A DNA stretch of 64,000 nucleotides from Canna indica (Eukaryota > Streptophyta > Magnoliopsida > Zingiberales > Cannaceae): contig CP136898.1 of the NCBI GenBank assembly GCA_034359265.1, positions 41,067,501-41,131,500 on the forward strand. Direction: 5' to 3'. The notes under the pieces were generated by a model that worked only from the letters and a program-made list of their open reading frames with translations, ran no database searches and was not told the DNA's origin. Of the stretch, positions 34,301-44,455 are shown piece by piece (within the stretch, counting starts at the first letter, position 1; every line of letters starts with the position of its first letter). The translations under genes were made by a program, and so were the position numbers.

Positions 34301-35570
34301 TGAAGACATGCCTGATTGGGAGGAGTGGTATGGTTGGCTCCATGGAGATTTTCCTCAACTCAAGGAGCTCATCATAATTCGGTGCTCAAGGTTGAGAAGT
34401 ATCCAAGCCTTACCTTCAAACCTTGAAAGCATATACCTAAGCCACTGTCCGGAGCTAGCATCGATGAATGACTGTCCCAAACTCCAGTCTCCGGCAAACA
34501 TTCCACTGCAGGCAAACCTTCGAAATGTTGAAATCTATGGTTGCCCAAAGCTCTGTTTCTCATTAGGACCTGAGAATGTTAGTTCTCTTAAAGAAATTCA
34601 CATGAGCGGTTGTGCTGGACTTCATATTTGTGTAAACATTCTATCACCAAAACTTCGAAAATTGCATATCCATGAGTGCCCTGAGCTCCAACTATCCGGA
34701 CCACAAAATCTTATTTCTCTTGAGTACCTAGAAATACGTGGCGGCCTGGAGCTCCAGCTATTATCATCTAGTGATCCATTACCAGTCAACCTAAAAAAAT
34801 TGAGGATTGAGGATTGCCTTAGGATCACTACATTGGGGGGGCTTCAACATCTTAATTCTCTTGATAAGATGGAGATAATCAATTGCCCTGAGCTTCAGAT
34901 ATCACCTAATGATCCACTACCAGTCAAGCTTCAAAAATTGCAGATCAAGGATTGCCTTAGGATCTCTTCATTGACCGGGCTTCAACGTCTTAGTTTTCTT
35001 GAGTACATGGAGATAGACGGCTGCCCGGAGCTCCAGCTATCACCTGATGATATGTTACCAGCCAATCTTAGAGTATTGAGGATCAAGGATTGCCTTAGGA
35101 TCACTTCACTGGCGGGGCTTCAACACCATAATTCTCTTTATGAATTAAAGATAATCAGTTGCCCGGAGCTCCAGATATCACCAAATGATCCATTACCAGT
35201 CAAGCTCAGAGATTTGAGGATCGAGGGCTGCCTTAAGATCAATTCACTCGTGGGGCTTCAATATCTTGATTCTCTTTTACATTTGCACATAAGCGGTTGT
35301 CCTGAATTCGAGCTACCACTAGAAGAATCACTTCCCAAAAATCTTCACGTATTGGAAATTTCGGACTGCCCAAAGATCACATCATTGGTGGGACTGCATG
35401 ATATTACTTCCCTGGAATATTTGTATTTAGCAAGATGCCATAAGATTCAGCTTCCGTGTGATACTCCATTAATATCCACGCCATATGATTTGGAGATTGT
35501 TGACTGCCCTGGTCTAAGAGAATACTGCAACAAATATGATTATGGGTATGGGAAGGTAACAACACTATGA
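31356..35570 (+). CDS. CC-NB-LRR (CNL) disease-resistance protein, intact, 1404 aa
   Basis: An intracellular immune receptor of the NLR class, single exon. The N-terminal coiled coil (Rx_N-like, about residues 1-140) has an EDVID-like VSYEAEDVLDEY at about 71-83. NB-ARC follows: P-loop GIGGLGKTT (about 212-220), RNBS-A FDQKAWICVSENFDV, kinase-2 LLLVLDDVW (about 286-296; the Trp is typical of non-TIR NLRs), RNBS-B VIVTTRSGR, GLPL (about 378), RNBS-D CFLYCSMFPKDYKF and MHD (about 497-499). A long LRR region runs from about 545 to 1390: first regular plant LRRs (LPESIYMLCNLQKLDLTEC), then a C-terminal series of irregular modules with CPELQLSPxDPLPVKLRxLRI. All key nucleotide-binding motifs are present and no stop or frameshift is seen, so it may be functional. 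It is nearly identical to broken copies A and B, and lacks 93 codons of LRR present in B. The effector recognised cannot be told. Confidence 0.95.
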   Translation: MFISSIVKRIINLILLTRSSPSSSSSQTEWVSEDLVELQKVFRQIRMEINALEERVSKGSFENSILMELKDVSYEAEDVLDEYQYEIDRLEMEARPKRSEKDEVLVASSFMAKVPIPDGIRNRMKQKINEIKTKYGEISRDRGILELPEEIEYKENRNFLKKRQRDGTRKYGQTTCHVVISDIYGRDSEKEELIRWLLSDTSSNISVKVVVGIGGLGKTTLAQLVFNDETVSNNFDQKAWICVSENFDVARLTKEMLEYFSMNSLFSANLSELQNELKRLLKGTKLLLVLDDVWNEENGLWESFRALLTVAKTVRVIVTTRSGRVADVMQTEETLYLSPLPQDESWELFQRYAFNGRNPNHFPNLVEIGKMIAGRCQGLPLAVKSLGCIVRQHETDEDSWKDVLQSELWELEEHNSIMPVFVLSYSRMPSYLKPCFLYCSMFPKDYKFRKEELVKLWIAQGYIQPESGRTMEYMGSEYFDELHNISFFDQSYDIFKMHDTIHDLAQYISGNHGLSITDPEPCSELDRVRHIYIGAAEKELITSLSGKKLRPLRTTFLRSSCKEKYVSENLIFSLITTSLRALHIDSLSQNEQLLESIGNLKLLRYLYVCSYDMVRLHKSLGDLLNLQMLDLQCPKVEHLPSEIGDLVNLHYLRFRSEVAKMLPASVSQLSNLLALDLSACRELESLPESIYMLCNLQKLDLTECSSLGSLPESICKLYNLRQLNLSWCSSLSMLPSNIGNLRNMEFLDLYSSRVKVCPSGIWKLKMIESFNTNILHMRRDCMPRGIGELKELVNLAGLEIHGLNYINVEEAKEANLKSKQKLKRLDLYLRRYKDRELILESAGNRVFYGKHHDRLRLNWVCDDCVCVNDEEKMATVLEYLQPSAANLEELHVYGHSCARYPSWIDEPSFNKLTRVTFQEWGNEKLTCLPVFGQLPSLQDLRLKEVSHVKSVAGEFCRFMYNRNIGASEATKVAFPSMTKLQFEDMPDWEEWYGWLHGDFPQLKELIIIRCSRLRSIQALPSNLESIYLSHCPELASMNDCPKLQSPANIPLQANLRNVEIYGCPKLCFSLGPENVSSLKEIHMSGCAGLHICVNILSPKLRKLHIHECPELQLSGPQNLISLEYLEIRGGLELQLLSSSDPLPVNLKKLRIEDCLRITTLGGLQHLNSLDKMEIINCPELQISPNDPLPVKLQKLQIKDCLRISSLTGLQRLSFLEYMEIDGCPELQLSPDDMLPANLRVLRIKDCLRITSLAGLQHHNSLYELKIISCPELQISPNDPLPVKLRDLRIEGCLKINSLVGLQYLDSLLHLHISGCPEFELPLEESLPKNLHVLEISDCPKITSLVGLHDITSLEYLYLARCHKIQLPCDTPLISTPYDLEIVDCPGLREYCNKYDYGYGKVTTL

Positions 35571-35862
35571 CTTCACATCTCATGCTGTGCTTCGGCTAGT
35601 CAATTATACACCTGGCAACTTTGCTTACTATTTCATTGTGTGCAACAGATTGATGAAGGATGAGGGAAACATAAGCAAAACTTATATGGAGTGCCCACTA
35701 TGGTTGAGTGAGTAAACATGAGACTGATTTAACAAGAACACTGAAATGATCGTGTTCACCCACTGATTGCTCATGTTCACTCACTGATTGCTCATGTTCA
35801 CTCACTGCTTGCATACGTTGGCTCTCTTTGTAGAATTTCTATGGTGATACCACTCCATAGAG
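35571..35862 (+). repeat. NLR 3' flank, duplicated copy 2
   Basis: Matches 26298-26510 for about 210 bp, then carries extra GCTCATGTTCACTCACTGATT repeats. It likely holds the 3' UTR of the intact NLR. Ends at the CACTA-like terminus at 35863. Confidence 0.75.
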
Positions 35863-37612
35863 CACTACAACAATTTTAAGCTAAACCGGCGGATTAATCA
35901 AATTAATTATGGTTTAATTAAGTTAAATCCGGCGCAGTACAACGGAGCCGGTTTTAATTTTCATTTTTTATAATTACATGCAATTTATTTCTCCTGCTCC
36001 CTTCTTCTCCACGTGTGGAAATCCTCTTCCATCTTTTTGCGTCTCGTCATCTCCACGCCGATCTATACCCTAAACCCTCTTCATTTTTCTCTCCATTCAT
36101 CCCATCTTCATTCTTCTCGATCTCCCGATCTACAGTGAAGCCTCGTCATTTCTTGATTCAGCTTCGATCGCACCCGGAACAAGCCTCATCATTGAGAATG
36201 AACAAGCTGCTTCGATCTCTTGATTCTTGGGCACATTTGAAAGTGTGGCAAAAGCTTATACTGGAAGTCAGGTATAATCAACTCTGTTAATACTAAGTCA
36301 ATTGCAAAATTATGTTTATCAAATCAAAATTTCTCCTTATCATTTCTTTTGTTTTTTCAAGGATCCAGACAATGCTCTAAATATAATGAAATCTCGTGGA
36401 GGCCAAGGTTATTATAATCATAATTCATGTGAGAGTGCTGCAAATACTACAAGAAACAACAGAGCCTCCTTGGAAAATGATCTAATTTAAGACTTCAATC
36501 TTTATCATATATCTTTTTATTTTATTATTTTGCAATACCTAGCTTCTTATCTGAATGAATGTGTCAATAAAAAGTTAGATGTTCAATTGTATTTTATTTG
36601 TCAGATCAAACAACTACATATGCATTTGCATCAAGAGAAGTCCACTCCTTTTCTGCTGGAGAAGGCAATTGGTCGAGTTTCTAGTACCTTATCTCCTGGA
36701 CATAGACAGTTTTCAGCTTTTGGTAATAAGAAATGTTCATTTTGTACTAAACATTTCCATCTAGGCAGAGACCATCTTCAAATATGTTAAAGGCTTCAGT
36801 TGTTTCTTCAAATCAGTGTAACAAAAGCTCTTCCATTAGGCTTTTTGACAGTCTTGTTCAGTAGCAAAACATATTATGAAAAATTTTCTTTTAAGTTCTA
36901 ATGTGTTTGCATGAAGCTAAGCCAAGGAAACTATATCTTGGTGTTTATGAAATATTTGAATTTCAACAGTTAGAAAGCAGACAGGATAATCCACATAATT
37001 ACTCTTACAGAAATTATTTGAGGCAGCCAATCTGTTCATTGGCTCAGCAACTTGGACTAGACATGCAAGAAAGTGGACACTATGTGACAAAAGAGACATA
37101 ATCCTTAGTTGTTACCACTCCATACATCAATATTTTGGTTGTCATGGTGTGGCTTGATGGACACACCATCTGTTTTGAAATAAATAAAATACCTTTTTAG
37201 GTTGTTGAATCTTCTCGTAATGATTGTATTTCATTGTATTGAGACATGATAGCCATGTAAGACAGCAAAATAGAAGCATTAGATTAGTACATCATTGATT
37301 TCACTAATCAATAAACAGAATTCACATACTCTGAGCCTGTATTTGTAGAATATATAGCCTGTGCTAATCTAGCACCAGCCACAAATGATATAACTAATCA
37401 AGCAGTTTTTTCTTGTCTGATTGTTATTTCTCTTTCTTATGTAGTAATTGAGGTAAGCGCCCAGTTTTTCTTTGATTAATCCAAATTGACATAATGCTCT
37501 ATACAAATTGTTTTTCATTAATATATATATATATATATATATATGCATACAGCTTGGAATACAGTTTACGTAGATACACATGCTGTTCCTCATCATAATA
37601 TGATGTGCTTCT
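35863..37612 (+). other. CACTA-like terminus followed by gene-like but unrecognised sequence
   Basis: CACTACAACAATTTTAAGC at 35863 resembles a CACTA terminus. Inverted CCGG-centred motifs (CCGGCGGATTAATC, AATCCGGCGCAG, GAGCCGGTTTTAATT) lie within the next 100 bp like subterminal repeats. No matching right end is present, since later insertions separate it. From 36000 the sequence looks like a plant gene: a pyrimidine-rich leader, an ATG near 36199 (MNKLLRSLDSWAHLKVWQKLILEV) up to a possible GT donor near 36272, a TTTTTTCAAG acceptor near 36361 then a frame to LENDLI, and further open pieces (IKQLHMHLHQEKSTPFLLEKAIGRVSSTLSPGHRQ, split here as IKQLHMHLHQEK and STPFLLEKAIGRVSS) near 36605-36790. 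I do not recognise the protein. Stops and missing continuity suggest a captured or decayed gene. A TA microsatellite lies at 37519-37544. Confidence 0.45.
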
Positions 37613-37872
37613 TGTTACAGGTGACAGGATCCAACTACGAGATTGAATTGAGAATGAGGACAACAATATCACACTAAAACTCAAACACATAATGCTCTAT
37701 TCTCTTAAGCAGAAAGTCTTACAACACAATGAATCGCACACCTTACAAGAGAGTTATTTATACAAAAGATTACACCAACTTCTTTATTCTTTCAACAGTA
37801 CAAACTTCTTCTTTGCAGGCTAGCTACTTAACAAAATTAGTTTTCTCCAATTATGAATTAGCTCTGCTAACA
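37613..37872 (-). repeat. 3' LTR of copia element C (about 260 bp)
   Basis: On the minus strand the LTR opens TGTTAGCAGAGC right after a polypurine tract (complement of CTCCCCCTCTAATTC, 37873-37887), and it contains a TATAAATA box (complement near 37748-37756). The outer end is uncertain; TGTTACAG at 37613 gives TGTTA/TAACA termini, but TGACAGG a few bases on is possible. The second LTR is outside the window. Confidence 0.6.
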
Positions 37873-39612
37873 CTCCCCCTCTAATTCATAACTTGATCTA
37901 CTTCAAGCTTACTTCGGAAGTTCACAAATATATCAGAAGGTAGTGCTTTGGTAAAAATATCTGCAAGTTGTCTTCTACTTTCACAAAAGTTAATATCAAT
38001 CAGAGAAGCTCCAACTAATTCACATATAAAGTGAAGACGAGTGTCTATATGCCTTGACTTTGAATGATAAACATGATTCTTAGTCATAGCTATTGTAGAT
38101 TGGTTTTCACACCAGATGATAGTAGGCAACTTACACTCCCACTTAATATCTTTAAGAATTCGTCTTAGTCATATTCCATGACAAGTTGCAGTTGTAATAG
38201 CTACATACTCAACTTTTGCTGTGGATAATGTAGTAGAACATTATTTCTTTGTTCCACAGCTTATAGCTCCAGAACCACAATGGAAAACATAGCCTGAAGT
38301 GCTCCTTCGATCATCAACGGACCTTGCCCAGTCTGAGTCAAAAAAGCCTGTTAAATCAAATACACATTCCTTTCTATAGAATATACCAAATGTGACAATC
38401 CCTTTAACATATCTGAGGACCCTCTTTGCAACAGAGAAATGATGAGAATTAGGAGTGTGCATGAATCGAGACAAAAGACTTACAGAATACATGATATCAG
38501 GTCTAGTGTTACTTAAATACATTAAGCAACCAATAAGTTTTCTATACCCATGTATGTCAATGTCAACACCTTCCATTTGTTTACTCAACTTTAACCTTGT
38601 CTCCACCGGATTACAGTTTAGCATTCCAAACTTCTCTAGTAAGTCCTAAGCATATTTGTGTTGAGAAGTATTGATTCCATCATCAGTTTGCTTGACTTCC
38701 ATCATCAGTTTGTTTAAAACAATTATCATATCTTCATCATTACTAGTAACAATAAGATCATCAACATAAAGGCAAATTACTAGAGTTGATCCTCTAGATA
38801 TACGCTGAGTATATAAAGTATGGTCACTTAAACTGTGATTCATTCCTTGTTCACAAAAATATGCATCAATTTTAGAATATCAGGCACAAGGTGCCTATTT
38901 AAGACCATACATAGCCTTCTTAAGTAAATAGACCTTACCTTTCATAAGCTCAAATCCTTCTGGGTGAAGAACATATACTTCTTCAGTTAATTCACCATTT
39001 AGGAATGTAGATTTTACATCCAGCCGATATACATTCCAGCTTCTATGAGCTGCAAGAGCTAAAACAACTCAAATTTGTCTCCAACCTTGCAACATGAGCA
39101 AAAGTTTTTTGATAGTCAACTCCTTCCTATTGCAAAAATCCTCTAGCTACAAGTTGTGTTTTATATCGAGCAATTGTTCCATTTGGATTATACTTTACTT
39201 TGTATATCCACTTTAGGTTGATTGCATTTTTACCACTTGGCAGATCTACAAGCTTTACTTTTCTTAGTTTCAGGATCAATTAACTTGTAAGCTTTGGATT
39301 CCTGACTATATCCAATCAAAATATACTTAGAGCGATTGTCATCTAGTTTTGTCTTAACTGATTAGGTTTAAGAACAAAAGCTAGGCATCAAAAAATTCTA
39401 AAATGAGCTACAGAAGGTTTAATTAGTTCCAAAACAAGCTTCACAAGGAGTTTTACCTTCTATAGCTGCAGTATAACACCTGTTCATGATATATATTGTA
39501 CTCCTTGCAGCTTCAACCCATAAATTCCTTGGTTAAGACTTCTCATTCAGCATACATTTGATCATCTCAACTACACACCTATTTCTTCTCTCCACTACTC
39601 CATTCTGCTGTG
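37873..39612 (-). pseudogene. Ty1/copia pol remnant (integrase end, RT, RNase H), element C
   Basis: On the minus strand, RNase H is read at 38129-37881 (IIWCENQSTIAMTKNHVYHSKSRHID split as WCENQSTIAMTKN and SKSRHID, then LADIFTKAL). The RT end lies at 38624-38241 (YRKLIGCLMYLSNTRPDI) and the catalytic YVDD at 38843-38646 (VICLYVDDLIVTS). The right edge reads as the integrase end (PQQNGVVERRN) and is cut by gag-only element D at 39613. Frames are split by several stops and frameshifts, so it is inactive. Its gag, protease and 5' LTR should lie beyond the right edge of the window if the insertions were removed. Confidence 0.88.
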
Positions 39613-40800
39613 TGTTGGTGAAATGGTCACACTAGAAGGGGGATGAATAGTGTGTTAACTAAATTTTTTTGCCTAATTCTGGTTTTAATCTTTTCTTTAA
39701 ACTACTTAGGAAAATTGTAATTTATCGACTAAATGCACAAGTAATAATAAAATAATTTAAATATAAGCAAAGATAGCAATGCTAACACAATTATTTATAA
39801 TGCTTCGGCTCCAATGCCTACTCCACTACCTAAGCACCCTTCTTAGGATTTCACACCCAAATCCACTAAATTACAAGTAACTTACAATCGAGGACTTTAC
39901 AACGGAAAGACTCTACACTCGCCTCGAAGTCACTTCCACACCCGGAAGTATTCTGCCTTCCTACCGAGTGAGCTTTCCCACCTCAATTCCTAAGACCTAC
40001 TCCTAACTTAGTTTACACAAGTGGCTTTACACCTTCTACACCAAGGTAACCACTTACTCACAAGACCACACACTAGGTCTTTTACACACACAAGTAAATC
40101 AAAGTAAAAGAATGAGGACACCTCTTCTTCTTGAGCCTAGCACCCTTGAAGAGCCCTCCAATGAAGAACACTTGAAGAAGAGGGATAAAGAGCTAGGTTT
40201 TAAGGATTTGATCAAGAAGGAGCTTAGAAGATGCTAAGGATCACTCTTTGAGGGTTAAATACATCAACAACTATGAGGGAGAGAGATTGGGGTGGGTATT
40301 TATAACCCCCCAACTCACAAGGCTCGTCAATGGGCATTTTTTTGCTTGCTATCGGCGCCCAATCGCTTGCCGATCGATCGTCGGTCGACCGACTAGGCGA
40401 TCGCCGAGCGACCAAAGGCATTCTGCCCATTTCGGGCATCATTTGGTCGACTAGTCGGTTGATCGAATTTGGGTAGGAGTTGATTTTTGTGTACTTTTCT
40501 TACGTGCTTCGTTTTCGGGGTTCCGGCCTTCAGCATGCGTCAACTTGGTGTTTTGCATATTCTCTAGACTCGTCCAAGTCGTCTTTGGTGCACACGTCGA
40601 AATTCTAGAAATTTCCGCAACGAATCCGAACACGTCGACCAATGTACTTCTAATTTTTCGATTTCTCCAATATTTTCGATCATGGACATCAAGTGCTAAC
40701 TGATATGAAACTTGAAAATATTTCTCAATGAAATATTAGTTCCATGTTTGTTATGATCAAAATCGATATTAAGACCAAGGTAGAAAACCTTAGGCCAACA
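39613..40800 (-). repeat. 3' LTR of element D (1188 bp)
   Basis: Same boundaries and order of blocks as the other family LTRs, but about 300 bp shorter than A-el and E. The shortening is mainly in the palindrome-rich U3, where only a few copies of the palindrome remain. Confidence 0.85.
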
Positions 40801-42616
40801 ATCTTTCCCTTTTTGATGATGACAAACATCCTTAATAAAATATATATATTAAAGCACAAAGGATATCAAACATGAGATTTCTCCTCCTATCAACATGTAT
40901 ATCTACATAATGGAACTCCCCCTATCTATATGCATGGGTTTCCTATATTTTCTTTTCTTTTACCTATATTTTTCTCCCCCTTTTGACATCAATCAAAAAT
41001 AGCAAAAAAAGTCAATATATAGTCAAAGTTGAGACTCTAAAACTATTTTTCACGAAGCATGAAAATCTCAACCAAATGGATGGAAAACAAATATTCAATA
41101 TGAGACTAAATCATACATGATAGCAATGAGTGATAGCTAAAATCCAAATTCGGAAATCATGTCTAAACTCAAGTATTGATATTTTCAAGTATCGGTCAAA
41201 ATATCAAAAACCATTTTAGAAATGATTTTTCTCAGGTAATAGTGAGAACGATACCAAAAATAGAATTATGATATCATACTTGAAGTCTCATTTGAAAATT
41301 TCAACGAAAATTCGAAGTATTAAAAAAAAAATGAGTAATTTGAGAAGAGTGATACTTTTGTGACATTTTCGTAAATAAGTGAATCTTTCATGACATTTCA
41401 AAATTTCATTCAAAATTTCAAAATACCAAATAATGATCATGTAAATCATGTATGTCAAGTTTGAATTGAAACTAATGTCATTGGATCAAAATTTTAACTT
41501 AGCACAGTTTCATTCGAAATAGACATGAGAATATAAAAATGACTAAGTATCAAATTTTACTATCTACTCATGTTTTCTCTAACTTAGGCATCTAGACATC
41601 TAACATGACTTAATCTAAGTATGTTACTCAAGTTTGGGCTTAAAAAGAGGTTTATAAGTCACTTTGTTGAGTTAGGTCAAAATACACTTCAAGTTTACAA
41701 AAATCACACTTTTTAATTCTTATAAAATTATATTCTTGACGAAATTTTTTGAAACTTTAACTGGACAAACTAGATTTTTCAATGAATCTACAGGTTCAAG
41801 AATTAGTCAAAAATTATTTTTTTATAAATGCATAAAATTCCTAAAAGTCTAGGGGTATTTTTGTAAAAATTATATATTTTTCAAAACGAGCTCAGTTTTC
41901 ATTCAAACTTTTATGACACCACATAATGATCATATAAAGGGTGTATGTCAATTTTTAGATGAAAATAATATCCTTAAGTCAAGATATCAACCTAGCATAG
42001 TTTCATTCAAAACTAAGCTAATTATCATGAAACTTGTTAATTGTCAATCTTATCATTTACTCATGGTTTTTCAAATTTAAACCTATAGACACCTAACATG
42101 AGTAAATATAAACATGTTTCTCAAATATGGATTGAAAATGAGACCTCTAAGTCAATTTGTTGACTTGGGTCAACTTGGTTCAAAAGAGGTTATCATGAAA
42201 TTATCTCTATATCATTTTTTTCATATCCATATGAATTTTTCATTCTAAATGCATGAAAACATGTCATACCTATTCCTAAACATGTTTATGAAGTTTGGAC
42301 TTAAAATGAAGTGTCCAAGTCGATTTGTTGACTTGGGTCAAATTTTTCCAAGTTTAAATCCTCTAAATTGAACTAGTTATCATTTTGCTCAATTTCTCAT
42401 GAATTTTCAATTTTATGCACGTGGCAACTAAACATTAACACATCTAAATATGTCCATCCAATTTTCAACTTAAAATGAAGTCTCTAAAGAAAAATTTCAA
42501 CCTAGTTCGATTTCATAAATATCATGAAATGAGCAAAGTTATCAAGATTTTTTCTACTCATGAAAATTCAAATATTTATCATGCATAATCAACCATGAGC
42601 ATAGAGAAATCATTTA
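39613..42616 (-). mobile_element. Gag-only LTR retrotransposon D (Sirevirus-like family), 3' part
   Basis: A complete 3' LTR (39613-40800, TGTTGGTGAAATGG to TTAGGCCAACA) lies in minus orientation, with a short palindrome array at 40375-40465 and TATA complement at 40297-40304. Next comes the polypurine cluster (40801-40986), then the AT-rich non-coding interior, which aligns with 12209-14310 of A-el. It is cut at 42616 by element E. Its gag and 5' LTR are not in the window. It is inserted into the integrase region of copia element C; the target duplication cannot be checked because the other end is off the window. Confidence 0.85.
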
Positions 42617-42954
42617 TGTTGCCTTAAGATTTTCAACCTTAGTCTTAATCCCGGTTTTGATGATAACAAATATGGAACTAATGACTTCATTGAGAAATCT
42701 TTCAGGTTATATTTTGGTTAACGTTCGATGTCCTCGATCGAAAATATCGAAAGAAATGGGAAAATCGAAAGGACATTGATTGTCGCACTCGGGTTCATCG
42801 TGGAACATCTCAAAGTTCGACGTATTCACCAAAGACGTATTGGACGAGTCCAAAGATCATATGGGAAGCTCTCCAAGTTGATGCTCGTTGAAAGCCGGAA
42901 CCCGGAAACGAAGCACGGAAGAAGAAGGCTGAAAAAATTAAGTTCAGCCTAGGT

Positions 42955-43290
42955 TCGATCGATCGGTCGATCGACCGAATGTAGTTAGAGTATTGGTAGT
43001 AGCCTTGTCGATCGACCGAATGTTGCGGAAAATGGTAGTAGCCATTCGGTCGACCCATCGGTCGACCGAAGATAGGGAAGAAATCGCGTAAAGGCATATC
43101 GGTCGACCGATCGATCGACTGATTTACAGATCGCAGATCGTGCGCCTTGGCTTCACTACGTCGATCAACTGGTAGGTCGATCAAACTGCGGATCACGATG
43201 CTCGTGACTCATTCGGTCGACCGAACAGCACGATTTAAGCACAGTAAGCCTACGGTCGATCGGTCGGTCGACCGACCAATCGACCGAGCT
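42955..43290 (+). promoter_or_regulatory. Palindrome array in U3 of E 5' LTR
   Basis: Dense, irregularly spaced copies of GGTCGACC/GATCGATC-type palindromes, core TCGGTCGACCGA, end about 45 bp upstream of TATAAATA. Counterparts: 11565-11875, 16445-16690 and 40375-40465 (minus-strand elements), and 54420-54595, 60496-60765 and 63271-63580. The fixed position next to the core promoter in every copy suggests a cis-regulatory role in retrotransposon transcription (inference). Confidence 0.65.
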
Positions 43291-43334
43291 GCTATAACGG
43301 GTCTACCCGTTGAGCTGTCATTTCTTTGAGAGAT

Positions 43335-43342
43335 TATAAATA
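43335..43342 (+). promoter_or_regulatory. TATA box of E 5' LTR
   Basis: TATAAATA about 720 bp into the LTR. The same octamer is at the equivalent place in F (54652-54659 and 60822-60829), in the E 3' LTR (63632-63639), and on the minus strand in A-el and D. Transcription should start roughly 30 bp downstream. Confidence 0.7.
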
Positions 43343-44129
43343 TACCTCATCTAACTCCTTTAATTCTTCTTCTCCCACTCTTACAGATTTGATTGAGCAT
43401 TCTAAAGTGAGATTTGAGCCTTCTAGAGATCGATTTGCTGCGCCCTAATCTTCTGTCAAAATCCGCTTCAAGCGCACACTCTGTCTCAACTCAGAATTTG
43501 ATTCGAGCTTTACTTCTTGGCGAGTTGAAGGCGTCGAAGGCTTGGAAAAGAGCATTGATTCTTGGTTTCATTTCTAAGCTCTTTTCATTATAATTTTTAA
43601 CTGTTATTTGAACCTGTTTTTCCTTGGACTTGAACTTGTGAAGACCTAGGTTGTTTGGTCTTGTGTGTGGAAGTGGTTACCTTGGTGAAAATGTGTAAAG
43701 CCACTTGTGTAAGCATAACTTACTAGGATTAGTTGAGGTATCCTTTAGGGTTGAGGTGGAAGAGAACTCTCGGTAAGAAGGTGGAGACTTCCGGGTGTGG
43801 AAGTGCCTTAGGTCGAGAGTGCGACTCGTCGAGTCAAAATCCTGAATGTAAGGGAAATAATAATTAATCTAGTAAACCTAGTTTGGAAATCCTAAGTGGG
43901 GTGCTTAGGTAGTAGAGTAGGCATTGGGGCCGAACCACTATAAATCATTGTGTTTGCATTGATTTATTGATTGTATTAATTACTTTATTATTTATCACTT
44001 TCGCATCTAATCATTCAATCGTAAATTGCCTAAACGATTTGAGAAACGATTAAAATTGGAATTTAGGCGACAAGAATTAGTAAACACACTATTCACCCCC
44101 CCTCTAGTGTTGGCCATTGCTACAACAAT

Positions 44130-44139
44130 TGGTATCAAA
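44130..44139 (+). other. Primer-binding site of E, cut by the CACTA insertion
   Basis: TGGTATCAAA two bases after the LTR corresponds to the initiator-Met tRNA PBS TGGTATCAGAGC seen in F. The CACTA element inserted at its last three bases (duplicated AAA), so the remaining GC and the leader are found 7.3 kb away at 51420. Confidence 0.85.
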
Positions 44140-44159
44140 CACTACTAGAAACTTGATCT

Positions 44160-44445
44160 TCAGCAATGGCTATCAGCAACGGCCGCTCAAGCCGTTGCTA
44201 TTTGCAACGACATTCTTACGGCCGCCCGAGCCGTTGCAGATATCTGTATCTGCAATGGCGTTCTAACGGAAAACCGAGCCATTGCAGATTATTTTAACTA
44301 TCAGCAACGGCTTTCATACGGAAAGGCGAGCCGTTGCTGATGTTTTAATTTTCAGCAACGGCTTACTAACGGATAAGTGAGCCGTTGCTGATGATAACTT
44401 ATCAGCAACGGCGTTCTAACGGGCGAGTGAGCCGTTGCTGATAAG
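44160..44445. repeat. CACTA left subterminal repeats
   Basis: Repeated CAGCAACGGC and its complement GCCGTTGCTGA, about ten copies, are spaced so that neighbouring copies form small hairpins (CAGCAACGGCTTTC...GAGCCGTTGCTGA). In CACTA elements such repeats bind the element-encoded TNPA-type protein and bring the ends together. The right-end equivalent is 51024-51400. Confidence 0.85.
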
Positions 44446-44448
44446 TTT

Positions 44449-44455
44449 ATATAGG
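44449..44455 (+). promoter_or_regulatory. Probable TATA box of the CACTA transposase unit
   Basis: TATATAG directly after the last left subterminal repeat, followed by a GC-rich leader (44460-44760). Position just inside the terminus fits the promoters of plant CACTA elements. No transcript start can be proved. Confidence 0.5.

Larger units (their letters stand above)
42617..44127 (+). repeat. 5' LTR of element E (1511 bp)
   Basis: Starts TGTTGCCTTAAG and ends TGCTACAACA. U3 holds the TCGGTCGACCGA-type palindrome array (about 42955-43290), TATA box TATAAATA (43335-43342) and transcribed R/U5. It matches the E 3' LTR (62933 onward) more closely than the F LTRs, including the TTCTTCTTCTCCCACTCTTACAG stretch, allowing the pairing of the two. 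Confidence 0.9.

Noticed and set aside
42955..43290. CRISPR-like repeat array
   Set aside because: Repeat spacing is irregular, no unique equal-length spacers, and the host is a plant nuclear genome.
42810..43330. Open frames with SIDRSTDxP- or VDRSVDRP-type repeats in the LTRs (also 11446-11889, 16421-16709, 54418-54733, 60399-60903, 63297-63626)
   Set aside because: They are translations of the GTCGAC palindrome array and change phase between LTR copies; the array is best read as non-coding U3.
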